Shown here piece after piece: positions 26,113 to 35,074 of a DNA stretch of 64,000 bases. This stretch comes from Caulobacter sp. 17J80-11 (GTDB taxonomy: Bacteria; Pseudomonadota; Alphaproteobacteria; Caulobacterales; Caulobacteraceae), in assembly GCF_014349105.1 (NCBI RefSeq), contig NZ_JACSJI010000010.1, positions 62,001 to 126,000 of the forward strand. The letters run 5' to 3'. The notes below the pieces were generated by a model. That model was not told where the DNA came from. It did no database searches and was given only the letters and a program-made list of their open reading frames with translations. Each line of letters starts with the position of its first letter. Positions within the stretch are counted from its first letter, which is position 1. The translations under genes were made by a program, and so were the position numbers.

Positions 26113-28002
26113 TCAGATCAGGCCGCGGGCCTCCAGTTCGGCGATCACGGCCGCGGCCGCAGCCTCCGGCGTCGCCTGGGCGGTGTCGAAGGCCAGCTCC
26201 GGCGCCTGGGGCGGCTCATAGGGGCTGTCCACGCCAGTGAAGTTCTTGATCTCGCCGCCCAGCGCCTTGGCGTAGAGCCCCTTCGGGTCGCGCGCGATGC
26301 AGGTCTCGATCGGCGCGTCCATGAAGATCTCCAGGAACTCGCCGTCGGCGAACAGCTCGCGCACCATCCGCCGTTCGGCCCGGAACGGCGAGATGAACGA
26401 GCACAGCACCAGAACGCCCGCTTCGAGGAACAGCTTGGCGACCTCGCCGACCCGACGGATGTTCTCGACCCGATCCTCGACCGTGAAACCGAGATCGCGG
26501 TTCAGCCCGTGGCGCAGGTTGTCGCCGTCGAGGATGAAGGTGTGCACGCCTCGCGCATGCAGCTCGCGCTCCACCAGGTTGGCCACCGTCGACTTGCCCG
26601 AGCCCGACAGGCCGGTGAACCACAGCACGCCGCTGCGGTGGCCCTTCAGCCGCTCGCGCGCCGGCCGATCGACCAGCAGGGCCTGCTGATGAACGTTGGT
26701 GGCGCGGCGCAGGCCGTGCAGCACGGTCCCCGCCCCGACCGTGGCGTTGGAATAGCGGTCGATCAGCACGAAGGCGCCGCCGACCGGATCGTCGGCGAAG
26801 GCGTCGATCGGGATCGGGGCGGCGGTGGCCAGGTTGCACTCGCCGATGTCGTTCAGCGCCAGGGTCTTGCCGGCCAGCCGCTCGAAGCTGTTCACGTCCA
26901 GCCGGTGCTTCAGCTCGGTGACCTGGCAGGGCACGTAGCGCGCGCCGATCTTCATCAGGTAGGGCCGGCCGGGCAGCATCGGGGCTTCGGCCATCCACAG
27001 CACCCGCGCGGCGAACTGGTCGATCACCTCCGGGCGGCCTTGCGGCGAGGCGAGCACGTCGCCGCGCGCGACGTCGACCTCGTCGGCCAGCACCAGGGTC
27101 ACCGCGTCGCCGGCCTGGGCGGCGGCGAGGTCGCCGTCATAGGTCACGATCCGCGCCACCCGGCTCTCGCGGCCCGAGGCGGCGACCACGATCGGATCGC
27201 CCACCCGCACGCGGCCCGAGGCGAGCGTGCCGGAGAATCCCCGGAAGCTCTGGTCGGGCCGGTTCACCCACTGCACCGGGAAGCGCAGCGGCCGTTCCGC
27301 CGGCGCGGCGTCCACGTCCACCGTCTCCAGTCGCTCGACGAGGGTCGGGCCGTCCCACCACGGCGTACGCGCCGAGCGGGCCGTGACGTTGTCGCCGTAG
27401 CGGGCGGACAGCGGCACGGCGACCAGGCTGGCGAAGCCGAGCCGCTCTGCGAAGGCTTCGTAGTCGGCGACCACGGCGCGGAAGGTCGCCTCGTCGAAGC
27501 CGACCATGTCCATCTTGTTGACCGCCAGGATCACGTGGCGGACGCCGAACAGGGCGGCGATGTGGCTGTGCCGGCGGGTCTGGGGCAGGACGCCCTTGCG
27601 CACGTCGACCAGGATGACCGCCAGCTCGGAGTTCGACGCGCCGGTGGCCATGTTGCGGGTGTACTGCTCGTGCCCGGGCGTGTCGGCGACGATGAAGCCG
27701 CGCCGCGGGGTGGAGAAGTAGCGGTAGGCGACGTCGATGGTGATGCCCTGCTGGCGCTCGGCCTCCAGGCCGTCGACCAGCAGCGCCAGGTCGATCTCCT
27801 CGCCGGTGGTGCCGTGGCGGCGGGAATCGCGCTCCAGGGCGGCCAGCTGGTCCTCCGGGATCTGCCCGGCTTCGTGCAGCAGGCGGCCGATCAGGGTCGA
27901 CTTGCCGTCGTCGACCGAGCCGCAGGTCAGGAACCGCAACAGGCTCTTCGCCGGCGCCAGGGACGCGGCGCCGCCTTCGGCCGGCATGGCGTCGGTGCGC
28001 AT
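26113..28002 (-). CDS. cysN: bifunctional sulfate adenylyltransferase subunit 1 / adenylylsulfate kinase (CysN-CysC)
   Basis: 629 residues in two parts. The N-terminal GTPase (Walker [10 protein letters not shown] at 28-36, [15 protein letters not shown]) plus beta barrels activates sulfate adenylylation by CysD. From about residue 455 there is an APS kinase with Walker [10 protein letters not shown] (464-472) and [15 protein letters not shown], which phosphorylates APS to PAPS. PAPS serves cysteine synthesis or sulfation of glycans. ATG 28002 overlaps the cysD stop (ATGA). No sulfate reductase gene is nearby, so supply to the neighbouring polysaccharide pathways is possible, but that is speculation. 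Confidence 0.95.
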   Translation of the reverse strand: MRTDAMPAEGGAASLAPAKSLLRFLTCGSVDDGKSTLIGRLLHEAGQIPEDQLAALERDSRRHGTTGEEIDLALLVDGLEAERQQGITIDVAYRYFSTPRRGFIVADTPGHEQYTRNMATGASNSELAVILVDVRKGVLPQTRRHSHIAALFGVRHVILAVNKMDMVGFDEATFRAVVADYEAFAERLGFASLVAVPLSARYGDNVTARSARTPWWDGPTLVERLETVDVDAAPAERPLRFPVQWVNRPDQSFRGFSGTLASGRVRVGDPIVVAASGRESRVARIVTYDGDLAAAQAGDAVTLVLADEVDVARGDVLASPQGRPEVIDQFAARVLWMAEAPMLPGRPYLMKIGARYVPCQVTELKHRLDVNSFERLAGKTLALNDIGECNLATAAPIPIDAFADDPVGGAFVLIDRYSNATVGAGTVLHGLRRATNVHQQALLVDRPARERLKGHRSGVLWFTGLSGSGKSTVANLVERELHARGVHTFILDGDNLRHGLNRDLGFTVEDRVENIRRVGEVAKLFLEAGVLVLCSFISPFRAERRMVRELFADGEFLEIFMDAPIETCIARDPKGLYAKALGGEIKNFTGVDSPYEPPQAPELAFDTAQATPEAAAAAVIAELEARGLI

Positions 28003-28937
28003 CAGAAGTACCCCTCGCGCTTCTTCTTCTCCATCGAAGCGGCCTCGTCGGAGTCGATCAGCCGGCCCTGACGCTCGGAGGTGCGGGCGACCCGCAGCTC
28101 GTCGATCAGGGCGTCCAGGGTCGCCGCCTGGGACGGCACGGCGGCGCTGAGCGGATAGCAGCCCAGCGAGCGGAAGCGGACAGTGCGGATCTGCTCGACC
28201 TCGCCGGGCTTGAGCGGCAGGCGCTCGTCGTCGCGCACGATCAGCAGGCCCTCGCGCTCGACCACCGGCCGCGGCGCGGCCAGGTACAGGGGCACGATCG
28301 GGATGTTCTCGGCGCGCGTGTATTCCCAGATGTCCAGCTCGGTCCAGTTGGACAGGGGGAAGACCCGGATGGTCTCGCCCTTGGCGATGCGCGTGTTGTA
28401 GAGCCTCCAGAGCTCGGGACGCTGGTTGCGCGGATCCCAGACGTGGCCGGCCGAGCGGAAGGAGAACACCCGCTCCTTGGCGCGGCTCTTCTCCTCGTCG
28501 CGGCGCGCGCCGCCGAAGGCCGCGTCGAAACCGTGCAGATCCAGGGCCTGCTTCAGCGCCTCGGTCTTCATCACCTGGGTGTGCAGCGAGGAGCCCGAGC
28601 GGATCGGGTCGATGCCGCGCGCGACGCCGTCCGGGTTCACGTGCACGATCAGGCGCACGCCGTAGCGCTCCACCACCGCGTCGCGGTGACGGATCATGTC
28701 GGCGAACTTCCAGCGGGTGTCGACGTGCAGCAGCGGGAACGGCGGCTTGGACGGATAGAAGGCCTTGGCCGCGAGGTGCAGCATCACGCCCGAGTCCTTG
28801 CCGATCGAGTACAGCATGACCGGGTTGGCGAACTCGGCCGCCACCTCGCGGAGGATCTCGATCGACTCCGCTTCGAGGCGCTTCAGGTGCCCCGAAAGGA
28901 GCGGCTTTTCAGGCCGGACTGTCATAACCGTCGTCAC
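28002..28937 (-). CDS. cysD: sulfate adenylyltransferase subunit 2
   Basis: The catalytic ATP sulfurylase subunit, adenylating sulfate to APS with ATP. 311 residues from GTG 28937; the ATG four codons in (28925) is an alternative. PP-loop motif [10 protein letters not shown] (near residue 45), [15 protein letters not shown], and the C-terminal [15 protein letters not shown] are all characteristic of CysD. It is translationally coupled to cysNC and is the first gene of that pair. Confidence 0.96.
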   Translation of the reverse strand: MTTVMTVRPEKPLLSGHLKRLEAESIEILREVAAEFANPVMLYSIGKDSGVMLHLAAKAFYPSKPPFPLLHVDTRWKFADMIRHRDAVVERYGVRLIVHVNPDGVARGIDPIRSGSSLHTQVMKTEALKQALDLHGFDAAFGGARRDEEKSRAKERVFSFRSAGHVWDPRNQRPELWRLYNTRIAKGETIRVFPLSNWTELDIWEYTRAENIPIVPLYLAAPRPVVEREGLLIVRDDERLPLKPGEVEQIRTVRFRSLGCYPLSAAVPSQAATLDALIDELRVARTSERQGRLIDSDEAASMEKKKREGYF

Positions 28938-29070
28938 TAGTCGCCGCCCCCCGCGGCGCGAACTGCGAGCTTAGCGCAGGCCGCCCGCGCCCGGAACCGA
29001 GCGCGGCGTCAGGTCTCAGGCGCGGCGTTCCCGCGACGCGAGCGCCAAGTAACACCACGCGCCGAGCGCG

Positions 29071-30942
29071 TCACCAGCGCCAGCGTGCGCCCAGCCGCGC
29101 GCTCCAGCCTCGTACGTCGCCGCCCGACAGCGCCTTCGCCTCAGCGAAGGCTTCGAGGCCGAACCAGGTCGCCCCGGACACGCCGACCTCCGCCTCGCCC
29201 CAGCTTCCACGGCCCTCGTCGACGAGCTGGTAGGTCCCGCCGTCGGTGACCCGCATCCGGTTCTCGCCGTCGAGCTCGGCGGCCGCATGCACGCCCACGT
29301 AGGGGACGAAGACCGCGTTCCCGATCGTCGCCTCGCCGCCCACCCGCACGCCGGTCCGGCCGCGCAGGCTGGTCGCGTCGTCGTAGTCGAAGCCGGTCCC
29401 GCCGTCCGAGAAGCCGTCCAGGTCGGTCTCGACCCAGGCCAGGGCTGCGCTCGGCTCCAGGAACAGGCGCGCCGAGCCGAAGCGGTACCCGACCTCGCCC
29501 CGCGCGCCCCAGCTCACGCCCTCGAACGTCCGGCGCGACGGCGCGGCGAACACGGCCTCGGCGTCGACCGCGTCCGCCTTGACCAGGGCCCCCGCGTAGA
29601 AGCCGCCCCACTGACCGCCGGCGTAGGCGCCCAGGTTCGCTCCGCGCAGTTCGAAGGCGTCGGGACCGGCGTCCGCGTCATAGTCGGTGAAGCCGACGGT
29701 CGCCCCCCACCAGAGCGTTCGCGCCCCTTGCGTCGAGCGCCGATCGATGCCGGCCTGAACCCCGCGCCAGCTGGCCTCCAGCTTCACCGCCGCGCGGTCC
29801 AGGGTCTCGGCCCCGCCGTGCGCCTGAACCCACGCCTGCACGCCCTCGCCGCCCGGCCGGTCGCGCAAGGTCCGGGCGCGCGCCGACCAGGCGTCGGCGG
29901 ACTGAGCCCAGAAGGTCTGCGCCGCGCCGGCGACGGAGAGCGCGGCGTACGCCTCGGGCGCGACGGCCGCGCTCGGAGCCGCGACGAAGTCCGCGCCAGC
30001 GGACGACGGCGCCCCGGGGGAATCGGCGGCGTCCGCGCTCGGGCCGCCGATCAGGATTTTCGGCGGCGGCTCGGCCGCCGGCGGGGGCGCGTCGCGGCCA
30101 CGCGGCGGCGTCGCGCCGGTCACGTGGCGGTTCGAGCCCGCGTCCCACGACCGGGCGAAGTCTTCAAAGCCGTACGAGCCGGCGCCGCGGCTCCAGCCGC
30201 CGGAAGTCGGATCGGCGGCGCCCGGCGTCGACAGCTCGACGCCCACCCCCTGCGCGCCATGCACCGATATTGACCGGCCGGCGTCGTCGTCCGGGTCAGC
30301 GTCCGGACCGAAGTAGACGCTCTCCGTCGTGAGGCCCTCGGCGGTCGACACCGCGCCCAGGCCCAGAACGGCCGCGCCGCCGGATGCCGGCGGCTTCGGC
30401 GACAGCCTCAGGGCCCCGTCGGCGCCGAAGACGAACAGCCGCCCCCGGTCGTCGGCGGCTTCAGGCGTTTCGAACCAGACGGAAGCGGGACCTGCGACCG
30501 GCCCGGCGACCACTGTGTGGGCGCCCAGCCCGGCCACGCTGGGTCCGCCGACCATGGCGACGCCGACCGCGCCTTCGCCGCCGGTCCGGATTTCGACGTC
30601 GCCCGCGCCGTCCGTCGTCACCCGGCCGCCGGGACTTTCCGAGAACACGCCCACGACGTGGCCGGCGGCGTCGATGGTGACGGTCCCGTCGTCGGCGACG
30701 GCGACGCCCTCGTCCTCCGGGGCGACGACGGGGGCTGCGGGCCGGCTGTCCCCGAGGCAGGTGAACCAGGGATTAGGGGCGAACTCCGCGTGCGGACAGG
30801 CGTCCGCCGCAACCGCTTCGGTCGCCGCCACCACAGTCGTCAGGGCCAGCGAACAGCCGAGGACGCGCTCCCGCCAGGCGTGATTCGGGGTCCGGCCCGG
30901 CGCACGCCGCCCGCGGATGTGCGACGACCGACGCTCGGCCAT
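29071..30942 (-). CDS. autotransporter-barrel outer-membrane protein
   Basis: 623 residues. A long basic N-region precedes a signal helix (CSLALTTVVAATEAVAADA). The passenger, about 340 residues, is Ala/Gly/Pro-rich with no recognised catalytic motif and ends in a Pro-rich linker. The last 260 residues are an autotransporter-type barrel with alternating strands (WWGATVGFTDY, GEVGYRFGSARLFLEPSAALAWVE, FVPYVGVHAAAEL) ending in WRW. ATG 30942 was chosen: a GGGGGGCGGG tract precedes it, and the alternative TTG at 30975 lacks one. No virulence passenger is recognised. Confidence 0.75.
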   Translation of the reverse strand: MAERRSSHIRGRRAPGRTPNHAWRERVLGCSLALTTVVAATEAVAADACPHAEFAPNPWFTCLGDSRPAAPVVAPEDEGVAVADDGTVTIDAAGHVVGVFSESPGGRVTTDGAGDVEIRTGGEGAVGVAMVGGPSVAGLGAHTVVAGPVAGPASVWFETPEAADDRGRLFVFGADGALRLSPKPPASGGAAVLGLGAVSTAEGLTTESVYFGPDADPDDDAGRSISVHGAQGVGVELSTPGAADPTSGGWSRGAGSYGFEDFARSWDAGSNRHVTGATPPRGRDAPPPAAEPPPKILIGGPSADAADSPGAPSSAGADFVAAPSAAVAPEAYAALSVAGAAQTFWAQSADAWSARARTLRDRPGGEGVQAWVQAHGGAETLDRAAVKLEASWRGVQAGIDRRSTQGARTLWWGATVGFTDYDADAGPDAFELRGANLGAYAGGQWGGFYAGALVKADAVDAEAVFAAPSRRTFEGVSWGARGEVGYRFGSARLFLEPSAALAWVETDLDGFSDGGTGFDYDDATSLRGRTGVRVGGEATIGNAVFVPYVGVHAAAELDGENRMRVTDGGTYQLVDEGRGSWGEAEVGVSGATWFGLEAFAEAKALSGGDVRGWSARLGARWRW

Positions 30943-31056
30943 GACCCGCCCCCCGGCGAAGGCCCGGAGGATCAATCCCGCCCGACGCGGCTCCGACCTT
31001 CAGCCCTCGGATAACACGGGGTAGATTCTAACGGCAACGCTTCCGAAAACCGCCGT

Positions 31057-32004
31057 TCAGTGCAGGCGACTGCAATCGGCCAGGCTCTCGGTCTCGAGCT
31101 GGACGGTGGCGTGCCCGACCCCGAACTTCCGCCGCAGGCCTTCGGCCGTCTCGCGCAGGAACGCGGCGTCGCCGCCTTCCGGACGGACCAGGTGGACGGT
31201 CAGGGCCGTCTCGCTGGTGCTGATCGGCCAGACGTGCAGGTCGTGCAGTTCGCAAACGCCCGGCCGGGCCAGCAGGAAGGCGCGCACGGCGTCGAGGTCG
31301 ACATTGCGCGGCGCGGCGTCGACGATCAGGTCGAAAGCCTCTTTCAGCAGGCCCCAGGTCCCGGCCAGAATCAGCACCACGACAAGCAGGGCGACCAGCG
31401 GATCGATCCAGGCCGCGCCGGTCACCGCGATCAGGGCCGCGGCCACGATCACGCCGGCCGAGATGCCCGCGTCGGCGGCCATGTGCAGGAAGGCCCCGCG
31501 CACGTTTGCGTCGGTCTTGCGCCCGCGCATGAACAGCAGCGCCGTGGCCCCGTTGACCAGCACGCCCACGGCGGCGACCGCCATCACCACGCCCGGCATC
31601 GTCTCGACCGGCCGGCCCAGCCTCTGCACGGCTTCCAGCGCGATCATCCCGCAGGCGAACACCAGGGCCAGCGCGTTGACCAGGGCGGCCAGAACCGTCG
31701 CCTTGCCCCAGCCGTAGGTGCGCCGCGGGCTGGCGGCGCGCTTGGACAGCCACACCGCCGTCCCGGCCAGCAGCAGGCCAGCCACGTCCGACAGGTTATG
31801 GCCCGCGTCGGCCAGCAGGGCCGTCGAGTTGGCCCAGAATCCGGCGACACCCTCCGCCGCCACGAAGGCCAGGTTCAACCCGACGCCGATCACCCAGCGG
31901 CGGTCCTCGAGCGACGGCGCGGGATGATGGTGGTGGTGGCCGTGGCCGTGACCGTGACCGTGACCATCGTCGTGGTGGTGACCGTGGTGGTGGTGAGCGT
32001 GCAC
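31057..32004 (-). CDS. cation diffusion facilitator (CzcD/ZitB-like) with His-rich N-terminus
   Basis: 315 residues. The first 27 contain 17 histidines, a metal-binding cytosolic tail. Six membrane helices follow, with the transport-site HNLSD in helix II (LLADAGHNLSD) and HMAADAG in helix V, then a C-terminal cytoplasmic metallochaperone-like domain with HDLHVWPIS. Such carriers export Zn2+ (also Co2+, Cd2+) in exchange for protons. Start is GTG 32004 with AGGGAAGG upstream. It is divergent from the RTX protein gene. Metal specificity is inferred. Confidence 0.93.
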   Translation of the reverse strand: MHAHHHHGHHHDDGHGHGHGHGHHHHHPAPSLEDRRWVIGVGLNLAFVAAEGVAGFWANSTALLADAGHNLSDVAGLLLAGTAVWLSKRAASPRRTYGWGKATVLAALVNALALVFACGMIALEAVQRLGRPVETMPGVVMAVAAVGVLVNGATALLFMRGRKTDANVRGAFLHMAADAGISAGVIVAAALIAVTGAAWIDPLVALLVVVLILAGTWGLLKEAFDLIVDAAPRNVDLDAVRAFLLARPGVCELHDLHVWPISTSETALTVHLVRPEGGDAAFLRETAEGLRRKFGVGHATVQLETESLADCSRLH

Positions 32005-32215
32005 CTCTGCAGGCCTTCCCTTCGTCGCGCCCCCGCGCGTCGGTCGCAGGATGGAGCCGCGGGACCCGATCCGGCAAGGCCGGCGTCCCCGAGCAATCGT
32101 TTCGTCGCGCCGTCAGCCGAGTTCGTCGACCTCCTCCGTTCGGGGGAAGCGCCGCCCCGCTTCGCCCAGCTAAGGCGCTGTTCTGGAACAATTTGCACAA
32201 TGACTGGAGCGTAAA

Positions 32216-34003
32216 GTGGCGACGATTATCGGCACCTCGGACAACGACCATCTGACCGGCGGCGGCGACGCCGACCTGCTGCTCGGGCGTGCAGGCGACG
32301 ACCTCCTCGAAGGCGGCGCGGGCGACGACGCCCTGCGTGGTGAAGCGGGCGACGACGTGCTGGACGGCGGGGCGGGCGACGACCTGCTGCGCGGCGGCGA
32401 GGGCGTGGACACCTTCGTCGGCGGCGACGGCTTCGACCGGGTCAGCTTCTACGAGGCGAACGCGACGCAAGGGGTGGTCGCCGACCTGCGCACCCAGGCC
32501 ATCCTCAACGACGGCTTCGGCAACACCGAGACCATGAGCTCGATCGAGGGCCTCGGCGCCGGCACCCGCTTCGCCGACACGTTCTACGGAAACGAGGCCC
32601 ACAACCTGATCCTGGTCGGCGGAGGCGACACCGCCTACGGCTTCGGCGGGAACGACACCTTCCAGGTCGACGACGCGCCGGCCCTGATCGACGGCGGCGC
32701 GGGCGTCGACACCATCAGCATGTTCACCCAGTCCCGCTTCGTCGATCTGAATGGCGACGGGATCGCCGAGGTGGAGACCACCACCGACGGCGTGTGGGTC
32801 GACCTGGCGGCCGGGCGCATCCGCAACGACGGCTTCGGCGGCTCGGGCGTGATCACCGGCATCGAGAACGTCGGCGGGTCCGCCGGCGGCGACATTCTGG
32901 TCGGCGACGCCGGGGACAACGTCCTGCGAGGCCTGGACGGGAACGACAGCCTGCGCGGCGGCGCCGGGAACGACGTGCTGGACGGCGGCGCCGGCGACGA
33001 CCTGCTGCGCGGCGGCGAGGGCGTGGACACCTTCGTCGGCGGCGACGGCTTCGACCGGGTCAGCTTCTATGAGGCGAACGCGACGCAAGGGGTGGTCGCC
33101 GACCTGCGCACCCAGACCATCCTCAACGACGGCTTCGGCAACACCGAAACCATGAGCTCGATCGAGGGCCTGGGCGCGGGCACCCGCTTCGCCGACACCT
33201 TCTACGGAAACGACCACGACAACATGATCCTGGTCAGCACCGAGGACACCGCCTACGGCTTCGGCGGGAACGACACCTTCCAGGTCGACGGCGCGGCCGT
33301 CCTGATCGACGGCGGGGCCGGCGTCGACACCATCACCTCCTTCACCCAGTCGCGCATGGTCGACGCCGACGGCGACGGCGTCGGCGAGGTCCAGTACGCC
33401 GCCAGCGGCGTCGAGGTCGACCTGTCGATCAGCTCGATCGTGAACGACGGCTTCGGCGACACCGGCACGGTCTGGAACGTCGAGAACGTCGGCGGCTCCT
33501 ACCTCGACGACCGGCTGACCGGCGACGAGAACGCGAACACCCTGTGGGGCTTCGACGGCAACGACGAGCTGAACGGCCGCGGCGGCGACGACTTCCTGCT
33601 GGGCGGGGCCGGCGACGACCGGCTGGAAGGCGGGGACGGGCTCGACGTGCTGACCGGCGGCGAGGGCGCGGACACCTTCGTGTTCTTCGGCCTGGGCGCG
33701 GGCGGCGACACCGTCACCGACTTCGAGACCGGGGTCGACCACCTGTCCTTCGAAGGCGTCGGCGGCGTGGACGACTTCTCCGACCTGGTGATCACCCACA
33801 ACGCCGCCGGCGACGTGGTGATCAGCGCGGCGGGCTTCGATCCGGTCACCCTGACGGGCGTGAGCTCGATCACCGCCGACGACGTCGTGTTCGGCGAGCC
33901 GGGCGTCGACGTGCTGGGCGATCCGCTGGGCGGTCCCGGCGGCTTCGACCCGCTCGGCGACCCGATGGGCGGCCGAGGCGGCGACTACCTGCTGTTCGCC
34001 TGA
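32216..34003 (+). CDS. RTX (hemolysin-type calcium-binding repeat) protein
   Basis: 595 residues from GTG 32216 (GGAG upstream). No N-terminal signal peptide; the protein begins directly with GTSDNDHLTGGGDADLLLG and carries many GGxGxDxLxGG nonapeptides that bind Ca2+ in parallel beta-rolls. Such proteins leave by type I secretion using a C-terminal signal. Between beta-roll blocks a segment of about 206 residues is present twice almost identically (DNA offset 618 bases, starting near 32345 and 32963). The last 90 residues have the TFVFFGLGAGGDTVTDFETG block typical of secretion ends. No T1SS genes are adjacent. No enzymatic domain recognised. Confidence 0.9.
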   Translation: MATIIGTSDNDHLTGGGDADLLLGRAGDDLLEGGAGDDALRGEAGDDVLDGGAGDDLLRGGEGVDTFVGGDGFDRVSFYEANATQGVVADLRTQAILNDGFGNTETMSSIEGLGAGTRFADTFYGNEAHNLILVGGGDTAYGFGGNDTFQVDDAPALIDGGAGVDTISMFTQSRFVDLNGDGIAEVETTTDGVWVDLAAGRIRNDGFGGSGVITGIENVGGSAGGDILVGDAGDNVLRGLDGNDSLRGGAGNDVLDGGAGDDLLRGGEGVDTFVGGDGFDRVSFYEANATQGVVADLRTQTILNDGFGNTETMSSIEGLGAGTRFADTFYGNDHDNMILVSTEDTAYGFGGNDTFQVDGAAVLIDGGAGVDTITSFTQSRMVDADGDGVGEVQYAASGVEVDLSISSIVNDGFGDTGTVWNVENVGGSYLDDRLTGDENANTLWGFDGNDELNGRGGDDFLLGGAGDDRLEGGDGLDVLTGGEGADTFVFFGLGAGGDTVTDFETGVDHLSFEGVGGVDDFSDLVITHNAAGDVVISAAGFDPVTLTGVSSITADDVVFGEPGVDVLGDPLGGPGGFDPLGDPMGGRGGDYLLFA

Positions 34004-34024
34004 CCGTAGCGGCGAGGACTGAGA

Positions 34025-34048
34025 GGGGCGGCTTCGGCCGCCCCTTTT
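34025..34048 (+). terminator. intrinsic terminator after the RTX gene
   Basis: GGGGCGGC-TTCG-GCCGCCCC stem-loop with a stable TTCG tetraloop followed by TTTT, 22 bases after the RTX stop. Its flanks are shared with the terminator at 38682. Confidence 0.88.
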
Positions 34049-34054
34049 CCATGT

Positions 34055-34077
34055 GCCCCCCTTGCGGGAGAGGGTTC
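34055..34077. repeat. half-copy of family B repeat
   Basis: CCCCCCTTGCGGGAGAGGG followed by TTCGCG, the end arm of the family B inverted repeats found from here to the right edge. It directly follows the terminator. Confidence 0.5.
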
Positions 34078-34181
34078 GCGCTCACGCGCGGGAGATCTGT
34101 GCCGCACCTGTGAACTATCGTTCACTTGCCCACAATCTCAGGATGAGCCAGCGTCGCCGCGATTAAAGTCGGGGGACTTTC

Positions 34182-35063
34182 ATGCTGACCGTCGAGAACC
34201 TCACCCACGTCTACAGCAACGGCACGCGCGCGCTGGACGGGGTGAACCTGAGCATCGCCAAGGGCATGTTCGGCCTGCTGGGGCCGAACGGCGCCGGCAA
34301 GTCGACGCTCATGCGTTCGATCGCCACCCTGCAGACCCCGACCTCGGGCGCGATCCGCTTCGGCGACATCGACGTGATCGCGGATCCGGAGGCGCTGCGC
34401 CGGACGCTGGGCTACCTGCCGCAAGACTTCGGCGTCTATCCGCGAGTGTCGGCCTACGACATGCTCGACCACATGGCGATCCTGAAGGGGGTGGCGGGCG
34501 GCCGCGAGCGCAAGGAGACGGTCGAGGCGCTGCTGAACCAGGTCAACCTGTGGAGCGTGCGCAAGAAGGCGCTGGCCGGCTTCTCCGGCGGCATGCGCCA
34601 GCGCTTCGGCATCGCCCAGGCCCTGATCGGCGGCCCGTCGCTGATCATCGTCGACGAGCCGACCGCCGGCCTCGACCCGGAGGAGCGCAACCGCTTCCTC
34701 AACCTGCTGGCCGAGATCGGCGAGAACGTGGTGATCATCCTGTCGACCCACATCGTCGAGGACGTGGCCGACCTGTGCCCGCGCATGGCGGTGCTGGCCG
34801 GCGGCAAGATCCAACTGGAGGGCGCGCCGCTGGAGCTGACCCAGCGACTGGCCGGCCGGGTCTGGAAGAAGAGCATCGACAAGAGCGAGCTGGAGGCCTG
34901 CCGGGCCCGCTACGAGGTGATCTCCACCCGCCTGTTCGCCGGGCGCACGATGATCCACGTGCTGGCCGACACCGATCCGGGCGACGGCTTCGAGCCGGTC
35001 CAGGGCGGGCTTGAGGACGTCTACTTCTCGACGCTGTCGGCCTCGCGCCGCGCGGCCGCCTGA
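34182..35063 (+). CDS. ABC transporter ATP-binding protein
   Basis: 293 residues with Walker A GPNGAGKST (34-42), signature FSGGMRQRFGIAQ, Walker B LIIVDEPTAGLD and the switch STHIVED. The C-terminal 70 residues extend past the ATPase core, as in bacitracin/gliding-type (CcmA-like) ATPases. It precedes by 11 bases the giant permease-peptidase gene and presumably energises it. The substrate is not evident; the partner's peptidase domain suggests peptide-linked transport or regulation. Confidence 0.92.
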   Translation: MLTVENLTHVYSNGTRALDGVNLSIAKGMFGLLGPNGAGKSTLMRSIATLQTPTSGAIRFGDIDVIADPEALRRTLGYLPQDFGVYPRVSAYDMLDHMAILKGVAGGRERKETVEALLNQVNLWSVRKKALAGFSGGMRQRFGIAQALIGGPSLIIVDEPTAGLDPEERNRFLNLLAEIGENVVIILSTHIVEDVADLCPRMAVLAGGKIQLEGAPLELTQRLAGRVWKKSIDKSELEACRARYEVISTRLFAGRTMIHVLADTDPGDGFEPVQGGLEDVYFSTLSASRRAAA

Positions 35064-35074
35064 GGCCTGTCGCC

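Noticed and set aside
28919-28937. CTGTCATAACCGTCGTCAC near the cysD start resembles a Pho box.
   Set aside because: The two GTCA cores are 12 bases apart rather than 11, the second half-site does not match, and the site lies on the first codons of cysD with no link to phosphate.
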